Shown: positions 1-8,669, counted from the stretch's first letter. The stretch: 64,000 bases of DNA from Bdellovibrionales bacterium (GCA_009692515.1 SHZA01000004.1:1-64000), one strand, 5' to 3'. Program-made: numbers and translations. The notes: generated by a model not told the origin, from the letters alone.

Positions 1-1121
1 TGTAAAAGGGCGGTTAGCGAATGAATACGTATGGCAATTTTAGTGAGCCCCTCTGGCCCATGATACACTCCATACATTCCAGCCATCACCGCTAACAACA
101 CCTGAGCCGTACAAATATTGCTCGTCGCTTTATCTCGACGAATATGCTGTTCACGAGTTTGCAGAGTTAATCGCATGGCAGGATTGCCATCTCTATCTTT
201 CGAGACCCCTACTATTCTTCCAGGTAAGCGCCGTTGGTAACTAAGACGGGTGGCCATATAGGCGGCGTGGGGTCCACCAAATCCTAACGGAACTCCAAAG
301 CGCTGCGTATTTCCAATGGCCACATCCGCACCCATTTCACCTGGAGTTTTTAGTAATACTAAACTTAAAAGATCTGCCGCCATGATCACTAAGGCACCGT
401 GAGAGTGAGCCTCTTCGATGAAGGCGGTATAGTCGGTGATAGTGCCCTCGGTGTCTGGGTATTGAACCACGCCACCAAAAAATTCGGCGTTCCACTGGTG
501 CTTAGAAGGGTCTGCCACCACCACCTCGATCCCAATGGGTTCTGCTCTCTGCGAGATAACAGCTAAAGTTTGCGGATGAACTGTCGACGACACAAAAAAC
601 TTGTTAACAGATTCATTATTTTTTTGGCCCCAACAAAGTGACATCGCCTCTGCCGCCGCGGTCCCTTCATCTAAAAGTGAGGCATTAGAAATTTCAAGAC
701 CGGTAAGATCGGTGATTAAGGTTTGAAAATTAAGAAGTGCCTCCAATCGTCCTTGAGAAATTTCAGCCTGATAGGGAGTGTATTGCGTATACCAACCTGG
801 ATTTTCAAAAATATTTCGGCTAATCACACCTGGAATCACACAATCGGAATAACCCATTCCAATAAAGGACCGATAAACTTGATTCTGAATGGCTATCTCC
901 TTTAATTCCTTTAACGCTAATATTTCATCTAGAGCCTCGGGGAGAGAAAGTTTTTTCTTAATCTGAATAGAATCTGGAATAGCCTTTTGAACCAACTCTT
1001 CAAGTGAGGAAAATCCTAAGCTCTTCAACATGACCTGTGTGTCATTTTTATTGGGACCGATATGACGATCCGCAAAGGTAGAGGAGGATTCTAAACTTAA
1101 AACTAAGGATGGGTTTCGCAT
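1..1121 (-). CDS. gcvP: Glycine dehydrogenase (decarboxylating), N-terminal part
   Basis: P-protein of the glycine cleavage system: PLP-dependent decarboxylation of glycine with transfer of the aminomethyl group to the lipoyl arm of GcvH, in the cytoplasm. The gene runs off the left edge; about 373 N-terminal residues are visible. Translating the minus strand from 1121 gives [10 protein letters not shown] near residue 18, then [16 protein letters not shown] and FGGPHAAY, all typical of the GcvP N-terminal half. The PLP lysine lies in the missing part. The ATG at 1121 follows AAAGGAACCT, a good ribosome site. About 200 bases of non-coding DNA precede it, so it is the first gene of its unit here; gcvT and gcvH are not in the window. 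Identity is very secure; completeness is unknown. Confidence 0.95.
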   Translation of the reverse strand, partial: MRNPSLVLSLESSSTFADRHIGPNKNDTQVMLKSLGFSSLEELVQKAIPDSIQIKKKLSLPEALDEILALKELKEIAIQNQVYRSFIGMGYSDCVIPGVISRNIFENPGWYTQYTPYQAEISQGRLEALLNFQTLITDLTGLEISNASLLDEGTAAAEAMSLCWGQKNNESVNKFFVSSTVHPQTLAVISQRAEPIGIEVVVADPSKHQWNAEFFGGVVQYPDTEGTITDYTAFIEEAHSHGALVIMAADLLSLVLLKTPGEMGADVAIGNTQRFGVPLGFGGPHAAYMATRLSYQRRLPGRIVGVSKDRDGNPAMRLTLQTREQHIRRDKATSNICTAQVLLAVMAGMYGVYHGPEGLTKIAIRIHSLTALL

Positions 1122-1328
1122 AGGTTCCTTTAAGGAGCTTCCACTTTTATTTTTAAACTATTATGCTAGTGAGAACTCTTTTAAAACACACAAATAAATA
1201 GTTCTTGTCGAAAGATGCCAAGGGGCCTCAAAAGGGGTCCCAAATTTCTCTCAACAGGAACAAATCAAATCAAGAAAAGCATACTTAATCGCTCTTTGAA
1301 ACATAAATTCTAACTCCCACCAAAGCCA

Positions 1329-2066
1329 TTAGGGAAGAGCCTTTCGATAAGTAACTCCCGTCGTCAAACTGTCCATTCTGCCAAAACCTAAAAGTAACCG
1401 AAGCCTAAACAATAGAGAAAGTTCCCAATCCTGCGCTACCGGTTGGTAGAGGACCTCCCCCTGCACGTAGGGATTATTGAGATTATAAACTGAAAGTTCT
1501 TCGAAGGTAGCCACCTTAAAAAGGGTAGACAGTTTAGAGGAAAAGGAGATCTTGGTTCCTAAGGCCATGGCAAAATCATGTTCGGTATAACTCGGCCCGA
1601 TTAAAGCGGGTAGTAGATACGTTTTAGTTAATCTTACAAACCGCCGGTACCAGCCCCCAGAAAAAAATAGTTCCCACTGACGAATAGGTTTCGCTTTTAA
1701 TGTAGTTAAAAAAAGCAGATGAGTTTGTTCGCTCGTCGAATTAAGCCAGCTCTCTTCAGAAAGTCGCAATGAGTTCTCCAGAAAAGAAAACCAGGGCACT
1801 AAGGCAATGGCTTCATATCCCACCGTCTCCAGATCTTTTACAGAGGCCGATAGTCTTAATCCTGTTTGAAAATAAATCCCTCCAATAGGATTGCTATTAT
1901 AAAGAGTGGTAATCGTAGTGAGGTCTCGAGCAGTATTTTGTAATTCATATCGCCCTTCAATACTAAGTGAGTTCGCGAAAGTACGGCATGAAAAAAGAAG
2001 ACAAAAAGAAACTAAACCCAATAAATAAATAGAACTGCGGCCTCTTAAATAAAACCTACGACACAC
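1329..2066 (-). CDS. Predicted secreted or outer-membrane beta-barrel-like protein
   Basis: A 245-residue protein of no family I recognise. It opens with positive charges and a hydrophobic stretch (about residues 12-30) ending near FANS, a plausible signal peptide with a cleavage site after about residue 32. The mature part is rich in alternating hydrophobic and polar residues, with many aromatic and tyrosine positions and an ending LTTGVTYRKALP, consistent with beta strands of an outer-membrane barrel. The start is a GTG at 2066 that overlaps the last 11 bases of ilvA, so translation is probably coupled to it. The pairing with ilvA looks positional rather than functional. Function unknown; barrel assignment is inference. 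Confidence 0.6.
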   Translation of the reverse strand: MCRRFYLRGRSSIYLLGLVSFCLLFSCRTFANSLSIEGRYELQNTARDLTTITTLYNSNPIGGIYFQTGLRLSASVKDLETVGYEAIALVPWFSFLENSLRLSEESWLNSTSEQTHLLFLTTLKAKPIRQWELFFSGGWYRRFVRLTKTYLLPALIGPSYTEHDFAMALGTKISFSSKLSTLFKVATFEELSVYNLNNPYVQGEVLYQPVAQDWELSLLFRLRLLLGFGRMDSLTTGVTYRKALP

Positions 2067-3276
2067 GATTAACTTTGAATCCCCGACTATTTAGAAGTTC
2101 AATAATATCTTGGGTATGTTTTACTCCGCGAGTTTCGATGTCGGCCTCGACCTCCGTCTCGCCGATCTGCGTATGGAGAGTTGCTCGTTGGTGATAGATC
2201 TGAGAAATATTAGCACCCGATTCTGCCAGAACTTGAGTGAGGGCATTAAGCCCACCAGGCCTATCAATTACAGTAATAATTAAACGAATGAGTCGACTCT
2301 GTTCTACAAGACCTCGTTGTAACACCATAGAAAGTGCGGGAAGATCGATATTGCCACCCGAAAGAATAGCGGTAATATTTTTTTCTGGAATCAATCCCTC
2401 ACAAATCGCAGCCACCGAAAGAGCCCCTGCCCCTTCAGCTACCAATTTGCCATGTTCAGCGACGAGTGCCACAGCATGAGCAATCGATTCTTCTGAAATA
2501 GAAAAAATATCGTCGACAGAAGCCTTTAGTGCCTCGAGCATGAAACTATCCGGTCCCTTAGTAGCGACCCCTTCAGCCAAGGTAAACTTAGGCATCTCTT
2601 TTGTGGCAATTCCGGTTTTAAAGGATTTATAAGCGGCTGGAGCATTCGCGGCTGTAACGCCATAAACTTTAATGCTGGGCTTTAGCGCCTTTAACGCCGT
2701 TCCAATACCCGTTGCGATTCCGCCTCCGCCCACACATACAATCACAGCCTCTGTGTTCTGAAAAAGAGGGGTCGCAGCCAATTCTAATCCAATAGTTCCT
2801 TGCCCTGCCATGACCTTAGGATCCTTAAAGGGATGCACAAATAAAAATCCCCTCTCCATGGATAGCTTCATCGCATGTTCGTAGGAGTCATCGTAAACTT
2901 TACCTACAAGTTCTACCTCAGCTCCCCAATCTAAAGTGTTTTGTACTTTAATAGCTGGAGTCATTTCTGGCATTACGATCGTAGCCTTAATTCCTAACTG
3001 ATGACAAATCGCTGCGACTCCCTGTGCATGATTTCCTGCACTCGCAGCTACGACTCCCGATTTTTTAGCCTGAGCTAAGTTTTCTAAAATACAATTGGCC
3101 GCTCCTCTGATTTTAAAGGATCCGGTGATCTGGAGAGTTTCGCATTTCAAAAATATATTTTTTTGTAGGGCTCGACTTAAATAGTCGAACCGAATTAAGG
3201 GTGTATTTCTAATATAAGGAGCTATGCGCTGTTGCGCCTCTTGAATGTCCTGTAATTGAATAGGTGATGGGTGCAT
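2056..3276 (-). CDS. ilvA: Threonine ammonia-lyase (threonine dehydratase)
   Basis: PLP enzyme converting threonine to 2-oxobutanoate and ammonia, the entry step to isoleucine synthesis or threonine catabolism. The 406 residues show the fold-type II PLP domain: SFKIRGA with the PLP lysine near residue 54, SAGNHAQG near 80, and the glycine loop GGGGIATG near 183. A single ACT-like regulatory domain follows from about residue 330 (RLIRLIITVIDRPGGLNAL). The length and single ACT domain match the shorter IlvA/TdcB type rather than the 500-residue enterobacterial IlvA with two ACT-like domains. It is the first gene of its unit, with the barrel-like gene overlapping its stop. Whether it is biosynthetic or catabolic cannot be told from sequence; the ACT domain suggests feedback control. 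Confidence 0.93.
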   Translation of the reverse strand: MHPSPIQLQDIQEAQQRIAPYIRNTPLIRFDYLSRALQKNIFLKCETLQITGSFKIRGAANCILENLAQAKKSGVVAASAGNHAQGVAAICHQLGIKATIVMPEMTPAIKVQNTLDWGAEVELVGKVYDDSYEHAMKLSMERGFLFVHPFKDPKVMAGQGTIGLELAATPLFQNTEAVIVCVGGGGIATGIGTALKALKPSIKVYGVTAANAPAAYKSFKTGIATKEMPKFTLAEGVATKGPDSFMLEALKASVDDIFSISEESIAHAVALVAEHGKLVAEGAGALSVAAICEGLIPEKNITAILSGGNIDLPALSMVLQRGLVEQSRLIRLIITVIDRPGGLNALTQVLAESGANISQIYHQRATLHTQIGETEVEADIETRGVKHTQDIIELLNSRGFKVNRVS

Positions 3277-3811
3277 TTGAAAAAAATAGTAACATCTAGA
3301 CGATGTGATGTCAGTAGACCTCTTTCATGAGCTAAAGCATTAAGATTTTGCACGAGGCTTGGGCAGAGCTAGGAACGAGAGAAAAAAGCACGGGAGGAAA
3401 AAGCACGGAGGCGATGCTAAAAGCATCGTCGAGTACTTTTTTCGACTGTGACGAAGCACGGGTCAAGGATCTTGGAAAATATAGCGCTTTAGGTTACGGG
3501 AGAGGTCGATAAGCAGGGATTAATGGCTAATGTCTCTTTTTAAATCAAAAAAAAAATATTTGGCTTCATCTTTGTATTATTCATTTACAGCTAAAAATTT
3601 GGGTTTTACCGATTTCGAAAACAATTCAAAGAATTATATCACTGTAAAACTACCATGGTAGGGAGATTATCCCTGTATAAGTTAGAGGCAGCTCCCACCT
3701 CCCACATAATTTCTTCACAATTAAAGGCTATGATTCATATGGCCTTAAAATTTATCTTTAACATGGGGAAACCTGGTGCCGATAAGTCATCAAGAAACGG
3801 AGAATAAATCT
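3277..3811. other. Long non-coding divergent region with a strong hairpin
   Basis: About 535 bases separate ilvA (leftward) from the glycine-rich protein gene (rightward). I see no supported gene. The left half holds three copies of GCACGG (about 3388, 3403 and 3456) and a long hairpin at 3398-3442, listed separately. The right half (3540-3811) is AT-rich with an A10 run at 3548-3557 and presumably carries the promoter of the glycine-rich gene. An alternative GTG at 3776, behind GGGGA, is in frame with that gene but would put 12 polar residues ahead of a clear signal peptide. Confidence 0.6.
3398..3442. repeat. Long imperfect hairpin with A and T tails
   Basis: The inner stem is GGCGATGC / GCATCGTC around a TAAAA loop (one G-T pair). 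Outside it lie a tandem A-G/G-A mismatch and an outer stem in which AAAAAG pairs with CTTTTT. The arrangement looks like a two-way intrinsic terminator, yet it lies between two diverging genes where no terminator is expected. It could end a small RNA, or be a copy of a dispersed repeat. Confidence 0.6.
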
Positions 3812-5758
3812 ATGCTTAAACAAATATCAAGGTTTGCATCTGTTCTAACACTAATCATGTCCTCTTTGGCAGCGGCAGATACCGTCACATTATTCAGGGT
3901 TGAGTTGGATAGAGAAAAGGTTTTGATCGAATACGAGAAGGATTTTGATACCTGCGCCCATCTGCACAGAGATCATGCTTACAATATCGTGCACACCAAT
4001 AATATTTTCTGTGAAACCAATCGTCGAACCACAGTCGAAACAACGACCGCTGAAGTAAGGGTTGAAGCGGGACAAAGTATGGTACTTTGCCATGGAAATA
4101 ATGGCAATATCTGCAGTGAGGAAGTTACCGTTACGGATAAATTAGAATCCACAGTGGGGAAGTCTGTCGTCCACGTGAATACGTCCGCAAGCAATATCAA
4201 TCTCAAGGCCCTCTTCAAAAACCCGATGGCTCCTGGAGTCTATGAAGTTATAATCGATAAAGGTGTCATCATTAGCTCAGCGAATATCGCACAACCCGCA
4301 TTAGCTACGGGAATATTTCCGTTAGGTAGTAAAGTGACTCTAAAAAATCTCGGAAAAATTTTAGGTGCCGGAGGGGCTGGTGGTTCAGGAGGAAATGGTG
4401 GTTCCGGAAGTAACCCCAGACTATGCGGAAGAGATGGTCAACCAGGGGGAAACAGCATTGAATTGAATTTTCCTCTAAAAATTCAGAATGAGGGAGAGAT
4501 TTTTGCCGGTGGTGGTGGCGGAGGAGGCTCCTCCGGATGCAATCGAAATGCCGGCGGTGGTGGTGGTGCAGGTTCGGTTGGCGGCGTGGGTGGAGCGGGA
4601 GCTTCCCTACTTTCCAAACGGAATGAGATTCTCTTTTGTGGGCAGGACAACAAAATTAGAACAGGAATTGCCGGCCAGCCGGGATCGGAAGTTGGGGGAC
4701 TAGGTGGGAGCTATTCCCAGGGGCTTGCTTTCTCCAACGTGGTCGGAGGCGTGGTCGGAGGCGTGGGTGGAAATTTCGGAGTATCGGGAAAAAAGGGAAT
4801 CGATTGTGTTTTCGGGCCATCGATCAAAGGTGGCGATGCAGGATTGGCAATAAAATTAAACGGGTATGCCACCAATATTCCTAGTGGATTGTATGATTCC
4901 GGAACTGGACCCATTCGCGGTTCCGTGGATAATGGCGTGGGCCGCCTAGTGGGTAGAGAAATTACCATCACTCGCTCGATGACAAACGTGAATGTATCTG
5001 AGTTATTTGGAAATCCTATTCTAGGAGGAGAGTATCACCTATCTATTGGTCAGGGAGTATTGATAACTTCTCTTAATCTTACGCTTCCTGCTTTAAACAC
5101 GGGAACATTTCCAGACGGTGCGATTTTGCGTATCACGAACGCCGGGCGCATTTATGGCGCAGGTGGAGCTGGTGGCTCAGGTGGGAATGGGGGGTCTGGT
5201 GGAGGGCCTAATTATTGCGGCCGCAATGGGAGTAGAGGCGGGGTCGCCATCGAATTAAATACAGATGCCGAAATCATAAATCTACCTAACCGCCCAATTG
5301 GAAAGGGTGGCATCTTGCCGAGAGGAATGATTTTTGGTGGGGGCGGCGGCGGAGCTGGGGCATCAGGTTGTAACGAAAACGCCGGCGGGGGAGGCGGAGC
5401 TGGATACGTAGGAGGAGCAGGCGGTGCGGCAGCCTCTACCCTCTCCAAATACGACGAGCTTGCTTTCTGCGGACAAGACAATGAGGTAAGAACCGGAACC
5501 CCTGGCCAACCTGGCTCAATCCAAGGTGGGAGAGGTGCAAAAGTTGGCAAAAACACACCTTTTTTAATCATCGGCGGAGATGGAGGAGGTTTCGGGCTAA
5601 AAGGCAGTGATAGCACCGGTTGTGGTGCCAATAGTACTTCAATTGGCGGAGAAGCCGGTCCCTCCATTCTTACGCATGGAAAAAGACTGACCGGGATACC
5701 AACTAGCAGCTATCAAACCAATACGGTCGGAATTCGTGGGCCGGTGCTAGCGGAGTAA
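3812..5758 (+). CDS. Secreted glycine-rich protein with two large internal repeats
   Basis: A 648-residue protein. The signal peptide is clear: MLKQISRF, then a hydrophobic core ending SLAAADT. The ATG at 3812 follows ACGGAGAAT, a good ribosome site, so I prefer it to the upstream GTG at 3776. Residues about 23-120 form a non-repetitive domain with five cysteines. Two repeats of about 250 residues follow (DNA about 4160-4935 and 4955-5758). Each has a beta-rich lead-in (GVIISSANIAQPALATG / GVLITSLNLTLPALNTG), then GAGGAGGSGGNGGSG, a six-to-seven-glycine run, CNxNAGGGGGAG, CGQDN and GQPGS. This order of short beta strands, 'G-I-x-GAGGAGG' and poly-glycine runs resembles glycine-rich domains of phage tail-tip and adhesin proteins, which can pack as polyglycine II helices. 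I infer an exported adhesin or surface structure. No export partner is adjacent, and the gene stands alone between two non-coding regions. Confidence 0.75.
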   Translation: MLKQISRFASVLTLIMSSLAAADTVTLFRVELDREKVLIEYEKDFDTCAHLHRDHAYNIVHTNNIFCETNRRTTVETTTAEVRVEAGQSMVLCHGNNGNICSEEVTVTDKLESTVGKSVVHVNTSASNINLKALFKNPMAPGVYEVIIDKGVIISSANIAQPALATGIFPLGSKVTLKNLGKILGAGGAGGSGGNGGSGSNPRLCGRDGQPGGNSIELNFPLKIQNEGEIFAGGGGGGGSSGCNRNAGGGGGAGSVGGVGGAGASLLSKRNEILFCGQDNKIRTGIAGQPGSEVGGLGGSYSQGLAFSNVVGGVVGGVGGNFGVSGKKGIDCVFGPSIKGGDAGLAIKLNGYATNIPSGLYDSGTGPIRGSVDNGVGRLVGREITITRSMTNVNVSELFGNPILGGEYHLSIGQGVLITSLNLTLPALNTGTFPDGAILRITNAGRIYGAGGAGGSGGNGGSGGGPNYCGRNGSRGGVAIELNTDAEIINLPNRPIGKGGILPRGMIFGGGGGGAGASGCNENAGGGGGAGYVGGAGGAAASTLSKYDELAFCGQDNEVRTGTPGQPGSIQGGRGAKVGKNTPFLIIGGDGGGFGLKGSDSTGCGANSTSIGGEAGPSILTHGKRLTGIPTSSYQTNTVGIRGPVLAE

Positions 5759-5894
5759 ATTTTTCGTAAATGGATAATCGGAGCGGCAGCGCCAGCCCCT
5801 AAGCCGAGAAGTTTTTGAAATAAGATTGAGCGATAGAAGCGACGGTTAAAGCGGAATACGAATTCGTTCAGATAAGCTTGGAGATGCTGTTTGC

Positions 5895-5937
5895 GAATGC
5901 CATGGAAGGTTCCATATCAAAGCAAGGGATGGCATTC
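5895..5937. repeat. Nested palindrome, possible terminator or alternative RNA fold
   Basis: GAATGCCAT at 5895-5903 pairs perfectly with ATGGCATTC at 5929-5937. Inside, ATGGAA-GG-TTCCAT forms a second perfect hairpin that shares the bases CAT with the outer stem, so the two folds partly compete. It lies about 140 bases after the stop of the glycine-rich gene and lacks a clear T tract, so a classical terminator is uncertain. Confidence 0.45.
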
Positions 5938-5945
5938 CATTATTT

Positions 5946-6002
5946 AAATTCTGTCGCGTTTCAAGCGACAAAATTTATCCTGAGCGCAGTGAAGGATCTC
6001 GT
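5946..6002 (+). repeat. Structured 57-base repeat, copy 1
   Basis: Forms an inverted pair with 6162-6218; 51 of 57 positions agree by eye. It contains a hairpin around CTGTCGCG...GCGACA and then ATCCTGAGCGCAGTGAAGGAT, an imperfect stem with a tandem G-A/A-G mismatch. The ATCCTGAGC...GCGAAGGAT type of motif is a familiar intergenic repeat in many bacterial genomes. Confidence 0.7.
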
Positions 6003-6161
6003 CGCATAGACATGAAATATTACGTCAAGAGCCGCTATCATTGGTTAGCATGTATACGAATGCTTCTTTGCAATCTGGCATTCTGCAGCGATACCAAACA
6101 CCATGTCCACCGTGCAAGACCTACTGTGTAGCGCGCTCCTTCAACTTCCCTGCTAAACACC

Positions 6162-6218
6162 ACGAGATCCTTCGCTTTGCTCAGGATAAATTCTGTCGCG
6201 TAAAACGCGACAGAATTT
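6162..6218 (-). repeat. Structured 57-base repeat, copy 2 (terminator-like)
   Basis: Inverted partner of 5946-6002. Read on the minus strand it starts just after the TAA of the membrane glycosyltransferase and begins with a near-perfect hairpin, TTCTGTCGCG - TTTTA - CGCGACAGAA, followed by TTTAT, so it could terminate that transcript. The second stem, ATCCTGAGC-AAA-GCGAAGGAT, keeps the tandem G-A mismatch seen in copy 1, while one stem pair changes between G-C and G-T. That is a sign that the fold is conserved. Confidence 0.7.
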
Positions 6219-6220
6219 AT

Positions 6221-7438
6221 TTATTTTATTTGAGTTGAGAAGGTATCTCCATAGTTCATAGCTCCCCCATCACGATGCACCACCCACATGACTAAGATTG
6301 AAAGCGATAGTTGCAAGAGGGCCAGAAGCACCAGCAGTTTGGGCTTTTTAAGCCAGGGTTTCGCAATCCAAGCAAACAGAATAGGAAAGACTAAAATAAG
6401 ATAATGCACATACACCGAAAGACCCGACAGACTTAACACGATACCGTAAAGCCAAAAACAGATGCCAAAATAATAGGAATACAAAGGAAAGATAGCTGTT
6501 GTAGATTCACTTAGATTTTTTTTAAAGCTTAATATTTTTTTGAGAATAAAAACAAGAGCAAAAACGCCCACCCCTCCGTAAAGCAATCCCGATAGATAGG
6601 TAGGCCGACCCTGTAGTACCGGTTCTCTTAGAAATAGAGGAAACTGGCTATTGAAGACATAGGGAATTTCCAACCCCCACGGAGTGGTTAGAAAATATTT
6701 AAAAATTCTGACATTAAAAGTTTCTATCCAAGTTTTTGTATTAGGGTTTTTAAATAAAAATAGTTCTCTAATCCAGGGCAAACAGGGGATGACAGCAAAA
6801 ACGGTTCCCCCTATCCAATAGTGCCACACCGAAACTTTTTTCTTTTCGCTAATCTCTTGCCAAATTGTTTTCAAAAATAATGCGAGCTGCAAAAAAAATC
6901 CGGCCAAATGAATTTGCCCCATCAGTCCACCGAAAAAACCCCAAACCGATGCCCCCCATTTTTGATGGCGATATCGATGGCCTACTATCGCGATAATCAC
7001 AAAGGGTAGCACGACACATTGGGCCCATATTTTTCTGGATAATATAATGGGAATGGGAGACACCGCTTGGAGAGCAATAGCCCATTGCCACAACCTTTTT
7101 TCCTCTACATTCTTCAATTTCGAAAAAAGGAGATATAAAAATAAAAGACACCCTATATTTATGAGTTGAATAAAAATACCCATGGAAACAGGCTTCTCTG
7201 AAAACTTAGCTAATCCCGCAAAGACCCACACACTCAGGCCAGGATTTTTTAACCCCATCGAACTTGGCATTCCCAGTAAGGGATAGGGCGTTTCGCCTCG
7301 AGAGATAGCGACGGCCTCACCGTGCATCCACTTTTCATCCCCTTTCCACTCCATATCTGAGGGCCACAAAAGTCTCAGTCCGCAACCTATGAGCAGAAAA
7401 ATAAAGGGAATATATTTATAAAAATATTTATGCTTCAA
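6221..7438 (-). CDS. Multi-span membrane glycosyltransferase of GT-C type
   Basis: A polytopic inner-membrane protein of about 405 residues with roughly ten hydrophobic segments. The first periplasmic loop carries WKGDEKW (about residue 31), the acidic D-E pattern found in the first loop of GT-C enzymes of the ArnT/PMT/GT39 type that use lipid-linked sugar donors. I infer transfer of a sugar from a polyprenyl carrier to a periplasmic acceptor; substrate unknown. No ATG exists near the N terminus. Of two TTG codons, the one at 7438 is preceded by GAGG at nine bases, so I chose it; 7453 is the alternative. The stop of RNase D lies 37 bases upstream, so the two may share a transcript. The 3' end abuts the hairpin repeat at 6162-6218. 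Confidence 0.7.
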   Translation of the reverse strand: MKHKYFYKYIPFIFLLIGCGLRLLWPSDMEWKGDEKWMHGEAVAISRGETPYPLLGMPSSMGLKNPGLSVWVFAGLAKFSEKPVSMGIFIQLINIGCLLFLYLLFSKLKNVEEKRLWQWAIALQAVSPIPIILSRKIWAQCVVLPFVIIAIVGHRYRHQKWGASVWGFFGGLMGQIHLAGFFLQLALFLKTIWQEISEKKKVSVWHYWIGGTVFAVIPCLPWIRELFLFKNPNTKTWIETFNVRIFKYFLTTPWGLEIPYVFNSQFPLFLREPVLQGRPTYLSGLLYGGVGVFALVFILKKILSFKKNLSESTTAIFPLYSYYFGICFWLYGIVLSLSGLSVYVHYLILVFPILFAWIAKPWLKKPKLLVLLALLQLSLSILVMWVVHRDGGAMNYGDTFSTQIK

Positions 7439-7475
7439 AAAACAGAACCTCAAAGAAAGATCATCTAGATACCGA

Positions 7476-8669
7476 TCACTTCACCTCAAATACCGTCACA
7501 TTACCCTCCGATATTTTAAGTCCTACCTGACCCTCTAGAAATGCTTTTAATTCTTTTCCAATTAACTCGGCGGCTCTTTCGGTGAGAATCCCCTCTGAAA
7601 CCCAATTCTGAACGGAAAGAGAGGCGTGTTTCAAAAGCCATTCTATCTGTGGCACACTCAGTAAATAGCGGCTTGCTATCGAGTTTTCTCTAGCTAAAAA
7701 AGCCACATAACTTTGAACTAAATCGATCAAATGGCTCTCTACCTGGGGCCCACGATGAGGCGTAGAAACCTCTTTAACAGGATTTTGTTTTGCCTCTAAG
7801 AGACCGGTATTCACAGCCCTTAAAATCTCCTCTCCACTCTTTTCAATCTCTTTGGGATTGAGGCCACGAAAGGTTCTGAGCTCGATGGCATCCTTGGGAC
7901 GAACTTTTGAAAGTGAAATTAAAACTTCATTATCAACTACCCAATGGCGGGGTACATTTTTACTCTTGGCCCGATTTTCACGCCAACGTACTAATTCTAA
8001 AAGAACGGCCCTTCCTGTAGCGTCTAAATGAGCATTTCTCCCCATCTTTAGCGCCATCGCCTCAGCCGGGACATCAAATTGCTCGCTAGAACTAGAGCTC
8101 TCCTCTATGGCCCATTCCCACCGTTTTAATTTTTTTAGGGTACTCTCAATCGAGAGACCTAAATCGACCAAATGCAACACATCCTCTTCCGCATAAACTA
8201 ATAATTCTTGGCTGAGCGGTCTAGCAAGCCACTTCACTCTAGATCGGCCCTTTAAAATAGTGATTCCTAATTCCTCTTTTAATAATTTCTGTAGACCAAT
8301 ATTATCTCCTTGACCACAAAGAGCGGCGGCCACAGAGGTGTCTAGCACCGGCTCTACTAAAATTCCATAGGCCCAATAAAAACACTCCTGGTCGGCATAG
8401 GAGGCATGAATTACCTTTAAAATATCTTTGGAGGTAAAAATATTAAGTAGTGGAGATAGATCCTCTTTATTCAAGACGGTAGGGTCGATCAACCAAACCT
8501 CTTTTTTCGTGGCCACCTGGATAAGTGCGATCCTAGGAAAAAAGGTAGTCTCACGAATAAATTCGGTGTCGATAGCGATCACCTTTTCAGTGAGTAGCTG
8601 TTCACAAATTTTTTCAATCGCTACTTTGCTAGTGATTAATACTGGAATTTTCTGTGCGGTAGCATTCAT
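7476..8669 (-). CDS. rnd: Ribonuclease D
   Basis: 3'-5' exoribonuclease for tRNA 3'-end maturation and stable-RNA turnover. The 397 residues carry the DEDD exonuclease domain: motif I DTEF (D34, E36), motif II IHASYADQE with D93, and motif III YAEED with Y-x3-D near residue 160. An HRDC-type helical domain follows from about residue 215 (GRAVLLELVRWRENRA), and a second, less conserved helical region lies near 305-385, as usual for RNase D. The ATG at 8669 follows AAGGTTACT. A TATAAT-like box lies about 30 bases upstream on the minus strand. The gene is divergent from icmF with about 120 bases between them, and is followed by the membrane glycosyltransferase. Confidence 0.92.
   Translation of the reverse strand: MNATAQKIPVLITSKVAIEKICEQLLTEKVIAIDTEFIRETTFFPRIALIQVATKKEVWLIDPTVLNKEDLSPLLNIFTSKDILKVIHASYADQECFYWAYGILVEPVLDTSVAAALCGQGDNIGLQKLLKEELGITILKGRSRVKWLARPLSQELLVYAEEDVLHLVDLGLSIESTLKKLKRWEWAIEESSSSSEQFDVPAEAMALKMGRNAHLDATGRAVLLELVRWRENRAKSKNVPRHWVVDNEVLISLSKVRPKDAIELRTFRGLNPKEIEKSGEEILRAVNTGLLEAKQNPVKEVSTPHRGPQVESHLIDLVQSYVAFLARENSIASRYLLSVPQIEWLLKHASLSVQNWVSEGILTERAAELIGKELKAFLEGQVGLKISEGNVTVFEVK

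Larger units (their letters stand above)
5759..6220. other. Non-coding region with nested inverted repeats
   Basis: About 460 bases with no supported gene. It contains a nested palindrome just after the glycine-rich gene (5895-5937) and two inverted copies of a 57-base structured repeat (5946-6002 and 6162-6218), both listed separately. An open frame of 65 codons at 6041-6238 is only a translation through the second repeat copy and is not a credible gene. Confidence 0.6.

Noticed and set aside
1122-1328. Possible glycine riboswitch before gcvP
   Set aside because: I looked for the conserved cores of the glycine aptamer on the minus strand of this leader and saw none; the leader is too AT-rich and short for a tandem aptamer.
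3380-3470. CRISPR-like array from the GCACGG repeats
   Set aside because: Only three short copies at uneven spacing; no spacer structure or cas gene.
4488-4971. Overlapping open frames on both strands within the first glycine-rich repeat
   Set aside because: Same cause: low-complexity GGT/GGA repeats lack stop codons in several frames.
5212-5667. 151-codon proline-rich open frame antisense to the glycine-rich gene
   Set aside because: Glycine codons (GGN) read backwards give proline (CCN) codons and few stops; the frame is a shadow of the second repeat.
6041-6238. 65-codon open frame between and across the 57-base repeats
   Set aside because: It translates through the second repeat copy and overlaps the end of a real gene; no ribosome site or protein-like composition outside the repeat.
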